A DNA stretch of 64,000 bases from NCBI GenBank assembly GCA_020052375.1, contig JAGVPG010000017.1, forward strand, positions 23,713 through 87,712, written 5' to 3'. Source of the stretch: Actinomycetota bacterium. Its GTDB lineage: Bacteria > Actinomycetota > JAHEXW01 > JAGVPG01. Below the pieces are notes generated by a model. That model ran no database searches and was not told the origin of the DNA. It was given only the letters and a program-made list of their open reading frames with translations. The position numbers and the translations under genes were made by a program. This document shows, in pieces, positions 38,395 to 48,816 of the stretch (its first letter is position 1; each line of letters starts with the position of its first letter).

Positions 38395-40671
38395 TTACAA
38401 CTCCGCCGGCGGTTCGAGCCACATCGGCTGTTCGATACCTTTATTCTCGAAAGTCGCGCTTATGTTACTGACAGCGATCGACACCTTGCGCATATCACCG
38501 TTGTGAGCGACGGAATCGATCGTGACGGATCCCGGATCGGTATCGAACGTGATCGTATTCGTCCCCGGCTTAAGCACCAAGCTACGAAGGTCATACGTCC
38601 CGTTCTTAGCGGTTATCTGTCTTTCAGCCACCGTGGTGCCGTTGACCAGTAATCTCAATGTCCTGTCGCTTTTGAATGAGACGGCATTGAAAGTGATATC
38701 GATCTTGACCTCGTTGTTTCCATAGTTCTTCGCTGTCAGCTGCGCCCCGTCCTGGATCCACCGCCAATTCTTGCCGTCACTCCATCTTTCGGGCTGCGCA
38801 AACTTCAAATCCGGCGACACTATCACACTGGTGAACTTCCTGGCCGGCTCTACCACTTTATAGACGAGCGCGTCACTGAACCTTTTCTTTAAGACAAGCC
38901 CGTATCCATCCTTTATATGAGGATCCGGGATCGAATCATCCGGAAGGACCGGCTGGTATGGCGGATAAGTCCGGGGCGGGAGCTTCGTATGGATGATGAC
39001 ATAGTCGACGCCGAGACCGCGCAGAAACTCCGGCGTATTCGGGTCGCGGATATCCTTGATCTTTTCCCTGGCAGCAATGGCCTTGTCTCCGAAAGGAAAA
39101 TTCACGATCCTCTTCTCATGCACCCTCTGATAGAAAGAATAATACAAGCTGCGCGGAGACATCGTCGGTCCGTACGGGTACTCGACGACCATCAAATCTC
39201 CCGGTTGGCGGGCCAGCCATGTATAGACTTTTGGCGGATTGCCTAAGTCGATATTGTGAAAAGGCGGCACATTCGCGTATTCCATAAAGATCAGGGGCGT
39301 TAACACACATAGTATCAGCCCTGCCTTGACCGGTACCGTTTTCAACCGCTCGAACAGATATGCCGCGCCGGCTCCCGCCAGCAAGGCCAGAGAGAGTACT
39401 ATCAGCACGTCGAAACGGGAAAAGAAGCGGAACATCGGTGCTATCTTATATAAAAGAAGGCTGATCGACGGGATCTTTGGGATCTTCGAAACGTCCGCAT
39501 AATGCGGATAGTAATTGATCGGATCGAGCGGTATATATGGCCCGATAGCAAAGATCAGAGCCACGAAACCTGAAAACAAAAACAACAGGACATTAAAGAC
39601 CTTTTTTTCATTCTTCTCCTTACGCAGCGACCATAGACCGAACAAGGCCAGGAACACAGGGATCATTCCAAGATATACGGACTGTTCGGTGACCGGACAA
39701 TCGTAAAGGTGGTTCTGGATGAAACCGGACGTATACCGGCCGAAGACGGGATTGTCCAGAGTCGGCAGAAAAAGACTCCATGGCCGGACACTATACCTTA
39801 TGGTCTCGTTCAGCGGACGGCCGTACGCTTGCGAAGTTGAACCGGCATGTCCCAGGAACCGGTAGGTCATGGGTATGATGATCACCAGAACGACTATACA
39901 GACGACAAGAGCCGCCTTGACGTTGCGGGCGGAAAATACCGCTTGAAATACGCGTTTTATGTTTTCGGTCAACCGGGGGGCGATCTCGCCACGGCGCCAT
40001 GCCCTGATCGTCAGGTAGCCCGCGACGAACACGGCGAATGACGCCACGAAGGCCATGACATAGACTCCGTAATAGTATGAGGTCAGAAACAGCAAGGCAA
40101 AGGACAGACCCGCCCAGACAGCGCTTTTTAGGTCGCGGTTTTCATAAAGCTTCAACAGACACAGGACGAACAAAGGGATCCATTGGATGCTGGCCAGAGG
40201 GATATATTGCATCGACATGGCCAGGTGAAAAGGTGAAAAAGCGTAGACAAGACCGGATATGAAGCTGGCCGCTTTGTTCCGTGTCACGTGATAAGCCAGG
40301 TAATACATGGTCATACCCGATAGAGCAAAACTTGCCAGAATCAGGAAGTTATATGCGAATATCTCATCGACAAGCATCGAGAACAGAAGTCCGAAATACC
40401 TTTCATACGGCTGTACGGGTACGGCGCCGAAATTGAAACCGAATGGCGCGGACATAAACGGGCTTAGAGATGAAGGTATTTGGTGTACGAACGAATATTT
40501 CAACCACCAAAAATTCCATATCGTCCCATAGTTGTCGTTCATAAAACCGTACACGCTGGACCTCATATGCAGGACCAGCGGATACGTGATCACAAGGCTT
40601 AAGAGCACATATACGATGAAAGCCGCTATCTCCGCGTACCGGCTCCTTATTTTCTCTCTAAAGAGATCCAC
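38395..40671 (-). CDS. Large multi-TM GT-C/YfhO-like protein with C-terminal beta-rich ectodomain; GTG start
   Basis: AEIAAFIVYVLLSLVITYPLVLHMRSSVYG..., many TM segments; SD AAGGAAGG before GTG at 40671. The ORF-track start at 40815 would overlap the neighbour. Confidence 0.75.
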   Translation of the reverse strand: MDLFREKIRSRYAEIAAFIVYVLLSLVITYPLVLHMRSSVYGFMNDNYGTIWNFWWLKYSFVHQIPSSLSPFMSAPFGFNFGAVPVQPYERYFGLLFSMLVDEIFAYNFLILASFALSGMTMYYLAYHVTRNKAASFISGLVYAFSPFHLAMSMQYIPLASIQWIPLFVLCLLKLYENRDLKSAVWAGLSFALLFLTSYYYGVYVMAFVASFAVFVAGYLTIRAWRRGEIAPRLTENIKRVFQAVFSARNVKAALVVCIVVLVIIIPMTYRFLGHAGSTSQAYGRPLNETIRYSVRPWSLFLPTLDNPVFGRYTSGFIQNHLYDCPVTEQSVYLGMIPVFLALFGLWSLRKEKNEKKVFNVLLFLFSGFVALIFAIGPYIPLDPINYYPHYADVSKIPKIPSISLLLYKIAPMFRFFSRFDVLIVLSLALLAGAGAAYLFERLKTVPVKAGLILCVLTPLIFMEYANVPPFHNIDLGNPPKVYTWLARQPGDLMVVEYPYGPTMSPRSLYYSFYQRVHEKRIVNFPFGDKAIAAREKIKDIRDPNTPEFLRGLGVDYVIIHTKLPPRTYPPYQPVLPDDSIPDPHIKDGYGLVLKKRFSDALVYKVVEPARKFTSVIVSPDLKFAQPERWSDGKNWRWIQDGAQLTAKNYGNNEVKIDITFNAVSFKSDRTLRLLVNGTTVAERQITAKNGTYDLRSLVLKPGTNTITFDTDPGSVTIDSVAHNGDMRKVSIAVSNISATFENKGIEQPMWLEPPAEL

Positions 40672-40705
40672 TCGACCTTCCTTTGGCAAAGGTATCTTTT
40701 TCAAA

Positions 40706-42394
40706 TCAGGGGATGAGCTCAAACAGCCATACCCCCTTGTCATACATGATGAATCTCGTGTGCTTACCGACATTCCCGCGTCTGAAAGACCTGGCGTCGA
40801 ACCCTTCCATGTCATGCACCAGGATATATTTGACGCTTACCCTTTGTAACAGCTTATACTGTTCGTCGGTCAGGTCGATAGAATCGACCGTCTTCAACCT
40901 CTCCGTCATTGCGGCATAGCCATCGCCGGCTACATTGCTGACCCCGTTGACCAGATTCTTCCTATGCACACGCTGCATGAATATATACTGGTTCGGTTCA
41001 TAAAGCATCGGGTATTCGATGATCGAGAAATCTCCTTTTTCAGTCCTCACTTTTTCGTAAACCCTTGACGAGAGACTTGTTTTACCTTTATCTCCGAACG
41101 TGACCACAGGATAATTGAACATCCCCGAATACTCAAAGACGATCAATACTATAATAACAGCAAAGAAGGCTGTCTTACCTTGCGCCGTCTTAATACGGTC
41201 CGATATAGACTTCAGCGCGATCCCGCTCAATACGGACAGCGCCAGCAGGATGGCGACGGTGAACCTTGAAACGACCCTCACCCAGGGAATAAACCTGTGG
41301 ATCCATAGCCAGGGCAAAGGTATGGCCACACCATCGACTTTCAGAAAGACGCCGAGAGCCAGGATGAACGATGCGACGGCGAATATAGCCATGAACCTGG
41401 TGATCGATTCCTTCCGGGCCAGGACCACTCCGGTAGCTGCTAAAAGAAGCGGCAGCCATCCCAGATAGTTCGGTTGATACGGCCTGTCCTGTCCGTATAC
41501 CTGCATCGCTATTTTCTTTATAACCGGACCGACAATAGGCGTGGTGCTAGGAGGTATGACGAGATCCCATAACTTCATCGAATATAGATCGATCTCCTCG
41601 ATCGGCCTCGATGGAACCGCCCCCGTCTGAAACCGGTTCATGGATTGATACATAGACGGCCCCAAAATGACCAGGCAGATAATAATGAAGACCACGGCCG
41701 CCTTTAACGTACGGATATCCAGTCCAAGGTCTTTGACTTTTCGTTCGATCAACGCCTCGGCTACCTTATAGGCCAGAAACATGGCTGTAAAAAAGGCCAT
41801 GAACAGACCATAGTGGAAATCCATCAGAGCGTTCAATGAAAAGAACAGGCCGGCCAGCGCCGAGTCTTTTATATCCCTGTCCTTATACGCCTTAATAAGA
41901 AACAGGACGTAGAAGGGCATCCATTGGATGTTGGCGAGCGTCAGATGTAGCGACGATTCGAGTATCTGATACGGCGAAAACGCGAAGATCAAACCTGACG
42001 CGAAAGCCGCCCCCTTATTGCCCGTGATATGCTTGACGAGCAAATACATCCCCAGTCCTGCCAGCGGGAACGAGGCGAATACCACCAGGTTGTAGGCGAA
42101 GACCTCGTTCGTTGCCATCGACAGCCACGGCAGCAACCACTTCTGCATCGGGCTTACTTGCATCGCGCTGATATGGATCCCGTAAGGATACGAGATCGTT
42201 TTCGCGAAAGCGGGTGACACATGCAGCCGGTAGGCGTTCTTGAACCACCATGTCAGCCAGATCGTTCCGGGCGTATCCCCGGCTATCGAACCGGGGAACG
42301 AACTGCCCATGCGAAACAGCATCGGATAGGTCGCGACCGCGGTTAAAACCGTATAAGAGAAGAACGCGACGATCGAATCGAAACGCCGCTTCAA
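40706..42394 (-). CDS. Multi-TM GT-C/YfhO-like protein
   Basis: FFSYTVLTAVATYPMLFRMGSSFPGSIAGDTPGTIWLTWWFKNA; paralogous layout to 38395..40671. Confidence 0.75.
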   Translation of the reverse strand: MKRRFDSIVAFFSYTVLTAVATYPMLFRMGSSFPGSIAGDTPGTIWLTWWFKNAYRLHVSPAFAKTISYPYGIHISAMQVSPMQKWLLPWLSMATNEVFAYNLVVFASFPLAGLGMYLLVKHITGNKGAAFASGLIFAFSPYQILESSLHLTLANIQWMPFYVLFLIKAYKDRDIKDSALAGLFFSLNALMDFHYGLFMAFFTAMFLAYKVAEALIERKVKDLGLDIRTLKAAVVFIIICLVILGPSMYQSMNRFQTGAVPSRPIEEIDLYSMKLWDLVIPPSTTPIVGPVIKKIAMQVYGQDRPYQPNYLGWLPLLLAATGVVLARKESITRFMAIFAVASFILALGVFLKVDGVAIPLPWLWIHRFIPWVRVVSRFTVAILLALSVLSGIALKSISDRIKTAQGKTAFFAVIIVLIVFEYSGMFNYPVVTFGDKGKTSLSSRVYEKVRTEKGDFSIIEYPMLYEPNQYIFMQRVHRKNLVNGVSNVAGDGYAAMTERLKTVDSIDLTDEQYKLLQRVSVKYILVHDMEGFDARSFRRGNVGKHTRFIMYDKGVWLFELIP

Positions 42395-44754
42395 GATCTA
42401 TTCTCCGGAGCGGGTTTGAAGCTGTCGAATATCCTGTCGAAGACCTGATCGTAGAGGTGCTTATATTCGTATTCACGGGCCATCTTGAGACAGTTCTCTT
42501 TGAATGCGGCATTGTCGGCCATGACCCGGCGTACAGCCTGAACGAACTGCTCCCGATCGTAATCCACGACGATCCCGGCTCCGTTCCTGCTGATCTCTTC
42601 CGATATCTCCGGCACACCTGTCATGATGACGGGTGTGCCGCATCCTATATACAGGTGCACCTTGGACGGATCCGTAAAAGCGGCCACGTTGTCGTCGGAT
42701 GGGACGTACAACGCCACGGCGGCTCTCCATGAGGCGATCGCTTTTCTCATATCCTCATCTCTCTCTACGAATCCCAGGAACTTGACCCGCCGGCCCTCCG
42801 GGTTCTCCTCCACCTTTTGTTTAAAATAAGATTCATCCGGACCGCTTCCCAGGATCTCGACCCTGATATCGGGATCCGCGGCCGCCAGGTCTTCAAGCGA
42901 ATCGAACAGAAGATCAAGACCCTGTCCTTTCTTTAAGACACCCAGGAAACCGATCGCGCCGGAGGCGGTGGGAAGCGCTTGTGCGCCGAGCGGCTTGATC
43001 CCTAGCGGAGCCACATATTGCTTAGCCGCATCGGACCGCACACCATGATCGATCCTTGCGTCCAGCAATCGTTGGTTCAGATACCATACGTAGTCGGCCT
43101 TCCGGGTACACCACCGGTCGAGCCACCAGTACGTCCGGAAAAGCAACTTCTTATACAGGCCTTTACTCGGCGTCGGATAGTAATCCCATACCCAGAAGAC
43201 CACGCGTTCGGTCAATCTGAGCGACCTGAACAATATACCGACAAACACAAGAAAAGCATTAGGGGCGATAAACACGCGCGGTTTGATCTTGTATCTCACC
43301 CTCAGCCAAATGACCGCGTCGATCAACTCGCAAGCGACTATCGCGTTCAACAAGAATGCTAGCTGGTGAACGATCGTCTTCGGCGCTCGCAAGGTGGGCA
43401 TCGTGACACGCTTTTTTCGCTCTCCCTTTTTGTACACCTCGATCGTATTTCTGCCGGCCTTGTCGACCGGATGGAACACGAACGAAGCGTATATCAGCTC
43501 GTTGTAAGAAACCTTCAGATAGTCGAGCATCTGGCCGGCGTTGCCGTACGGAGCGTAGTTCACATACATGATCGATCTCTTCTCGGCTCCAGTCTCGTCA
43601 AGAACTCGCGTCAGAATGGCTTCGGTGTCGAATCCCAGTGAGAACTCGATCGCCCGTTCGCGGCACGTATTATAAAAAGCATCGTTCGTTAGCAGTTTCA
43701 TCAGCGCTTCCTTAAGATCCGGTTCGGAATAGTCGATCGCTATGCCGGCGCCGGAGGCCTCGATGTCATGCGCGATCCTGGGAAACCTGGTTATCACGAC
43801 CGGCAGACCGCAGCCCATATACAGTTTGGGCTTGCCCGGATCCGTATAGAACGTGTGGCTGTCTTCTTTGGGCATGTACGGCGCGACGCCGATCGCGCAC
43901 CCTGTCAATATGTTCTCGACTTCCAGGTGGTCCGTGACGAATCCTTTGAAATCGACATGATCTTCCAGCCCGAGTTCTTTTGTCAGGTCTTTGAGCTCCT
44001 GTTCGTACTCACCCTTGCCGATGATGATGAACTTCACATCCTTAACGATCTCGCTGATATCCTTCAGCGCCTTTATGACAAGCTGGATCCCCTGGCGATC
44101 GATCAGATATCCCACAAACGCTATGGCGTGCCTGTCTATCTCGTCTATCGGCCGCCTCTTGATGCGGGAGAGATGAGCTCCCATCGGCAGAATAATGCTT
44201 GGAGCCGAACGGATGGCGTCTACGCCGGCGGCCGCCCTGCCTTCGTCTATCCGCGGATCGAGATTCCATATAAAATCGGCGTTATAACAGCAGGTCTTGT
44301 CTATGCGATGATACACCCAGTTGAGGATGCGGTTTTTAAACCTGTTCGGATTGTAATCGATCGTGTAGAAGACAAGTTTCCGGATCCGGCGCATCTTCCG
44401 CCACATCATTACCGAGAACGTGTTCAGATTGTCGAGAGCGACACAAAGATCGAACCTGGTACCCAGCTTCAATAGAAACCATTGTGTGGCTAGAATATCC
44501 TTTATGTAGAACAGTACCTCCGGTCCATTAAAGACCGGAAAGCGCAGTTCCTTCTCAAGAACTCCGTCTTTGTAGACTTTTGCCGTTGAACGGAGGTCTT
44601 CGCCCAACCGGGCATTAAAAGGAAACGGATGTTCGATATAGACCAGTTCTTTTACCTTCGGTAAAAGAAAGTCTCTAAGGTCCTGCGGCGGTCCGGATGA
44701 TTCGGCCCGCGCGTAGAAATGGCTTAGGATCAGGACTCTACTATCGGGATCCAT
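42391..44754 (-). CDS. Two-domain tandem GT4 glycosyltransferase
   Basis: Two successive GT4-type halves, each ending in a similar segment (FTDPSKVHLYIGCGTPVIMTGVPEISEEISRNGAGIVVDY versus YTDPGKPKLYMGCGLPVVITRFPRIAHDIEASGAGIAIDY). Confidence 0.85.
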   Translation of the reverse strand: MDPDSRVLILSHFYARAESSGPPQDLRDFLLPKVKELVYIEHPFPFNARLGEDLRSTAKVYKDGVLEKELRFPVFNGPEVLFYIKDILATQWFLLKLGTRFDLCVALDNLNTFSVMMWRKMRRIRKLVFYTIDYNPNRFKNRILNWVYHRIDKTCCYNADFIWNLDPRIDEGRAAAGVDAIRSAPSIILPMGAHLSRIKRRPIDEIDRHAIAFVGYLIDRQGIQLVIKALKDISEIVKDVKFIIIGKGEYEQELKDLTKELGLEDHVDFKGFVTDHLEVENILTGCAIGVAPYMPKEDSHTFYTDPGKPKLYMGCGLPVVITRFPRIAHDIEASGAGIAIDYSEPDLKEALMKLLTNDAFYNTCRERAIEFSLGFDTEAILTRVLDETGAEKRSIMYVNYAPYGNAGQMLDYLKVSYNELIYASFVFHPVDKAGRNTIEVYKKGERKKRVTMPTLRAPKTIVHQLAFLLNAIVACELIDAVIWLRVRYKIKPRVFIAPNAFLVFVGILFRSLRLTERVVFWVWDYYPTPSKGLYKKLLFRTYWWLDRWCTRKADYVWYLNQRLLDARIDHGVRSDAAKQYVAPLGIKPLGAQALPTASGAIGFLGVLKKGQGLDLLFDSLEDLAAADPDIRVEILGSGPDESYFKQKVEENPEGRRVKFLGFVERDEDMRKAIASWRAAVALYVPSDDNVAAFTDPSKVHLYIGCGTPVIMTGVPEISEEISRNGAGIVVDYDREQFVQAVRRVMADNAAFKENCLKMAREYEYKHLYDQVFDRIFDSFKPAPENRS

Positions 44755-45673
44755 CTGCCAAGATGTCCTGGATGGTGCGAGCGATGTTTTTCGGATCGAG
44801 TCCATACTGTTCGCGTATATATTCCGGCGTACCGACCGAAGTGCAGAACGTGTCCTTTAGCCCAAGCCGCCGGAAGGGTTTTTTTACACCTGTGTGCTCC
44901 GATAAGACCTCGGCTACGGCGCTCCCCAGACCTCCTAAGATATTATGCTCCTCGACTGTGATAAGAGCGCCCGCCTCCTCTTCCGCTTGTAGAATGGCTT
45001 CCATATCGACCGGTTTGACCGTGTGCATATCGATGACACGGACATCGATCCCATCCCGGTCGAGCATGTCGGCTGCTTGAAGCGCCGAATATACGGCTGT
45101 TCCGGTGGCTATTATGGCTGCGTCTTTGCCGCTCCGCACAATGTTGGCCTTGCCGATCTTAAACCCGGGTTCCGATCCATAGACGACAGGGTCGTTATTG
45201 CGTCCCAGCCGGAGATACGCGGGTCCGTCAAGATCATGGATCGCTCTGGTCGCCTTCTCCGCTTCAAGTGGATCGGCCGGCGCTATCACCGTCATTCCGG
45301 GAAGAGCGCGCATCACAGCGATATCTTCGATCGCGTGATGTGTGGCGCCCAGAGACCCGTAGACGAACCCGGCGCCGACGCCGACCAGTTTTACGTTGCT
45401 CCTGTGGTAACATATATCGACTCTGATCTGGTCCAGGCAACGGGATGTGATAAACGGCGCGATCGAGTACGCATAAGGCATCTTGCCCGAGGCCGCCAGG
45501 CCCGCCGATACCCCGATCATATTGGCCTCCGCTATCCCCAGGTTGATATACCTGCCCGGATACGCCGTCTTGAAGTCGTCAAATATAAAAACGCCGAGGT
45601 CGGCAGTCAGAAAAAAGACTGTCGGGTCTTCCCCGGCCAGTTCAAAGAGACTCCGGACGAACGCGTCTCTCAT
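44741..45673 (-). CDS. Transketolase C-terminal subunit (split transketolase)
   Basis: TADLGVFIFDDFKTAYPGRYINLGIAEANMIGVSAGLAASGKMPYAYSIAPFITSRC; VEEHNILGGLGSAVAEVL. Confidence 0.93.
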   Translation of the reverse strand: MRDAFVRSLFELAGEDPTVFFLTADLGVFIFDDFKTAYPGRYINLGIAEANMIGVSAGLAASGKMPYAYSIAPFITSRCLDQIRVDICYHRSNVKLVGVGAGFVYGSLGATHHAIEDIAVMRALPGMTVIAPADPLEAEKATRAIHDLDGPAYLRLGRNNDPVVYGSEPGFKIGKANIVRSGKDAAIIATGTAVYSALQAADMLDRDGIDVRVIDMHTVKPVDMEAILQAEEEAGALITVEEHNILGGLGSAVAEVLSEHTGVKKPFRRLGLKDTFCTSVGTPEYIREQYGLDPKNIARTIQDILADGSR

Positions 45674-45688
45674 ATAAGCGATTCCTCC

Positions 45689-46513
45689 CTATCGCCGTTC
45701 AAGCTCCGCCAGAGCTTTCCCGGCTTCTTCCTCGGTCAGTGATTTATAATGCCAGAGCAGTTCGTCTTCCATGAATGAGACACCTTTGCCTTTTACGGTA
45801 TTCGCGATTATCATGCTCGGCCGGCCTTTTTCAAACGGCGTCCGGTCCAGGACCTCGACGATCTCCCTTATATCGTGCCCGTCGATCTCCCTAACCGACC
45901 ACCCGAACGCTTTGAACTTCTCTGCCAGCGGTTCGAGTGTCATGACATCGACGACATGCCCCAGCGCCTGTTGTTTGTTATGGTCCACCAGCGCCGTCAA
46001 TCCGTCCAGGCCGAAATGCCCGGCGGACATAGCCGCTTCCCAGACGGCGCCTTCGTCACATTCGCCATCTCCCAAGAGGACAAAAACCCTTGAGGATGCT
46101 TTATCGTACCGGGCGGCCAGAGCCATCCCGACTCCGATCGAAAGACCGTGTCCGAGTGATCCGGTCGACACCTCTACTCCCGGTACTTTCCGGTCGCAAT
46201 GGCCGATCATAAAGCTGCCGTCGCTGCAGTAACCGTCAAGGTCCGCGACTGGAAAAAAGCCGCGCCTCGCCAGCACCGCGTAAAGGGCGGCTCCGCCATG
46301 CCCCTTACTCAATATGAAGCGGTCGCGTCCGGGCCACTGCGGCTCGCCCGGGTTTACGTTCAGTGTATTGAAATACATGACGACCAGCATGTCGACCGCC
46401 GACAGAGCCGTTCCTATGTGGCTGCTCTTGCCGGCCAGGCACATCCGGATGATATCGCGCCGTACCTGTCTTGCCTGCTCTTCAAGTTCCTTGATCTGTT
46501 CCGGATCTTTCAT
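45689..46513 (-). CDS. Transketolase N-terminal (ThDP-binding) subunit
   Basis: SSHIGTALSAVDMLVVMYF; GRDRFILSKGHGGAALYAVLA; GDGECDEGAVWEAAMSAGHFGLDGLTALVDHNKQQ. Confidence 0.93.
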   Translation of the reverse strand: MKDPEQIKELEEQARQVRRDIIRMCLAGKSSHIGTALSAVDMLVVMYFNTLNVNPGEPQWPGRDRFILSKGHGGAALYAVLARRGFFPVADLDGYCSDGSFMIGHCDRKVPGVEVSTGSLGHGLSIGVGMALAARYDKASSRVFVLLGDGECDEGAVWEAAMSAGHFGLDGLTALVDHNKQQALGHVVDVMTLEPLAEKFKAFGWSVREIDGHDIREIVEVLDRTPFEKGRPSMIIANTVKGKGVSFMEDELLWHYKSLTEEEAGKALAELERR

Positions 46514-47472
46514 CCGCTTGCTTCCTCGCATATCTGAAGGTTTTTTTCGAACCAATCGATCGTGTCTTTTAGCCCGCTATCGAGTCCCACCTTTGGACTC
46601 CATCCCAGGATACGCCGGGTCTTCGAGATGTCGGCAAACCAATGCCATAGTTCATTCTCCCTGTAAGAGACCGCCCCCCAATGGATCTCCGCTTCCCTAC
46701 CGGTCAGTTCGACTATCTTCTCGACCAGGCTTCGTATCGTCGTCTCGTTGCCCGAACCTACGTTGAAGACTTCGCCCGTGCAATCACCCGAACCCGCGGC
46801 TTTGATCAAAGCGTCCGTTGTATCGTCGATGAAAACAAAATCCCGTGTCTGCCGTCCTTCGGTTATGTCCAGCGGTCTTCCGCTTAGAACCGACAGTATC
46901 GTCGAAGGTATCAGGCGGCTGAGCTCCTCATACGGCCCGTATGGAGAGAACAACCGCAGCACCGTGTTCGGCACCTTCCCGAGCTTCGCGTATGTCTGGC
47001 AGAGCATCGTCGCCGAGACTTTGGCGGCTCCATAAACATTCGCCGGAACAGGAAGCTGGTCCTCACGCATAGGCCCTTCGACACCGCCATATTCTGATGA
47101 ACTGCCCGCGGCGACCAGTTTTTCACAACCCGTTTCCTCCAATGCCATCAGAAGATTGTGCGTTCCCAGGACATTAGCTTCCAGGATCGTCCGCTCGTCC
47201 TTCTGGAAATGGTAGCCGCCGTATGTGGCCAGATGGAAGACTATATCAGGCCTGAAACTCCGGATCGCCGAAGCGACATCGTCCCGGCATCTAAGATCCG
47301 CTTTAAAAAGCTCAAGCGAAGGCAGGATATCCTTTATGCGCCATGGATTCGACGAGTTTCTAAACGACACCCCTATGCGGTGATCGCCTGCGGCCAACAC
47401 GCGCGTCAGATACGCTCCGACGAAGCCGGTTGCTCCGGTTATGAATATCTTCTTCCCCGTCAGGCTTTCGAT
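46510..47472 (-). CDS. NAD-dependent sugar epimerase/reductase (SDR) in CDP-dideoxysugar module; start codon unclear
   Basis: Frame extends upstream of the ORF-track GTG to include SLTGKKIFITGATGFVGAYLTRVLAAGD (Rossmann Gly motif). No ATG/GTG/TTG before the in-frame stop; CTG at 47463 and ATC at 47472 are candidates. Confidence 0.8.
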   Translation of the reverse strand: MESLTGKKIFITGATGFVGAYLTRVLAAGDHRIGVSFRNSSNPWRIKDILPSLELFKADLRCRDDVASAIRSFRPDIVFHLATYGGYHFQKDERTILEANVLGTHNLLMALEETGCEKLVAAGSSSEYGGVEGPMREDQLPVPANVYGAAKVSATMLCQTYAKLGKVPNTVLRLFSPYGPYEELSRLIPSTILSVLSGRPLDITEGRQTRDFVFIDDTTDALIKAAGSGDCTGEVFNVGSGNETTIRSLVEKIVELTGREAEIHWGAVSYRENELWHWFADISKTRRILGWSPKVGLDSGLKDTIDWFEKNLQICEEASG

Positions 47473-47474
47473 TC

Positions 47475-48788
47475 TTAGACTCTCCCATCAAAGAACTTGT
47501 CGAAACGGTCGGTCACGAAATCGGTCATCTCCGCGGTCAGACCCGGATATACCCCGATAAAGAAGGCGTCGTTCATCACCCTGTCCGATTCCTCAAGCGA
47601 ACCGTGACATCTGCAGGCCGTATCCTTGAACGCCGGCTGGCGGATGATGTTCCCGCCGAAGATGAGACGCGTCTCGATATTGGCATCTTCCAGCCACTCG
47701 ATAAGTTGCAGCCGCTCAATGCCGTTTCTTACGGTTATCGGGAACCCGAACCATGACGGGTCAGCCCGCGGGTCCGCTTTCGGAAGGATCAGGTATTCCT
47801 CATACTTCTTGAACGCGTCAAAGTATTTCTTGAAGTTCGCCTTCCTTAATCTTATGAAACCATCGACCTTATCCAGCTGCGCCGATCCGATTGCCGCCTG
47901 CATATCGGTTACTTTCAGGTTATAGCCCGGATTAGAGTAGATGTACTTATGGTCGTATCCGTACGGCAGGTCTCCCAACTGCCATTTGAACCGTTTGCCG
48001 CACGAATCGTTCTGTCCCGAAGCGCACCAGCAGTCCCTACCCCAATCGCGGATCGAAAGCGCGATCTTCTTTAGCGCGGGGTCGTTTACAAGAACGCCTC
48101 CACCCTCGCCCAGAGTCAGATGGTGAGCGGGGTAGAAGCTCAAGGATGCCATGTTGCCGTATGTCCCGACAAGCCGGCCGTCGAAACGCGAACCGAACGC
48201 GTCGCACACATCTTCAAGCAGGAACAACCCGGATCTCTTGACTATCTTGACTATTTTTTCCATATCGCAGGGATTGCCCAGCGTATGTGGGATGAACAGG
48301 GCTCGCGTCTTTTCCGTTATCGCCTCTTCTATCAGGTCCGGATCGATATTGTATGTCCCCGCTTCGCAGTCGACAAGAACGGGCACAAGCCCGTTCTGGA
48401 GCAAAGGAGCAAGTGTCGTCGGGAATGTAACGGCGGGCGTTATGACCTCGTCCCCCGGTTCAAGATGCCCTTCCATTTGTCTCGACATCAACGCCGATAC
48501 CATAAGCAGATTGGCCGACGAACCGGAGTTGACCAGCAACATATCCAAAGAGTCGAAGTAGTCCTTGATAGCTTTCTCAAGCTTCCCGGCATACGGCCCT
48601 GCCGTAAGCCAGAAATCCAGAGCCGTGTCGACTATGTTGATCATCTCCCGTTCGTCGTATACCCTTCCGGCGTAGTTTATCTTCGTTTTGCCGGGGACGA
48701 ACGGCTCCTTCTTGTGGAATAACTCGTAATATGTCTTGACCTTATTGAATATCTCTTTTTTCAGAGCTTCCGGGTGATCGTGGCTCAT
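47475..48788 (-). CDS. rfbH: CDP-4-keto-6-deoxy-D-glucose-3-dehydrase (E1)
   Basis: SFYPAHHLTLGEGGGVLV (His for Lys) and DWGRDCWCASGQNDSCGKRF Fe-S Cys motif. Confidence 0.95.
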   Translation of the reverse strand: MSHDHPEALKKEIFNKVKTYYELFHKKEPFVPGKTKINYAGRVYDEREMINIVDTALDFWLTAGPYAGKLEKAIKDYFDSLDMLLVNSGSSANLLMVSALMSRQMEGHLEPGDEVITPAVTFPTTLAPLLQNGLVPVLVDCEAGTYNIDPDLIEEAITEKTRALFIPHTLGNPCDMEKIVKIVKRSGLFLLEDVCDAFGSRFDGRLVGTYGNMASLSFYPAHHLTLGEGGGVLVNDPALKKIALSIRDWGRDCWCASGQNDSCGKRFKWQLGDLPYGYDHKYIYSNPGYNLKVTDMQAAIGSAQLDKVDGFIRLRKANFKKYFDAFKKYEEYLILPKADPRADPSWFGFPITVRNGIERLQLIEWLEDANIETRLIFGGNIIRQPAFKDTACRCHGSLEESDRVMNDAFFIGVYPGLTAEMTDFVTDRFDKFFDGRV

Positions 48789-48816
48789 CTATGCATACAC
48801 CTCGAATAAGATTCGG

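Noticed and set aside
40672-40815. ORF-track start of 38395..40815
   Set aside because: Would overlap the upstream CDS by about 110 bp; a GTG at 40671 with SD AAGGAAGG fits better.
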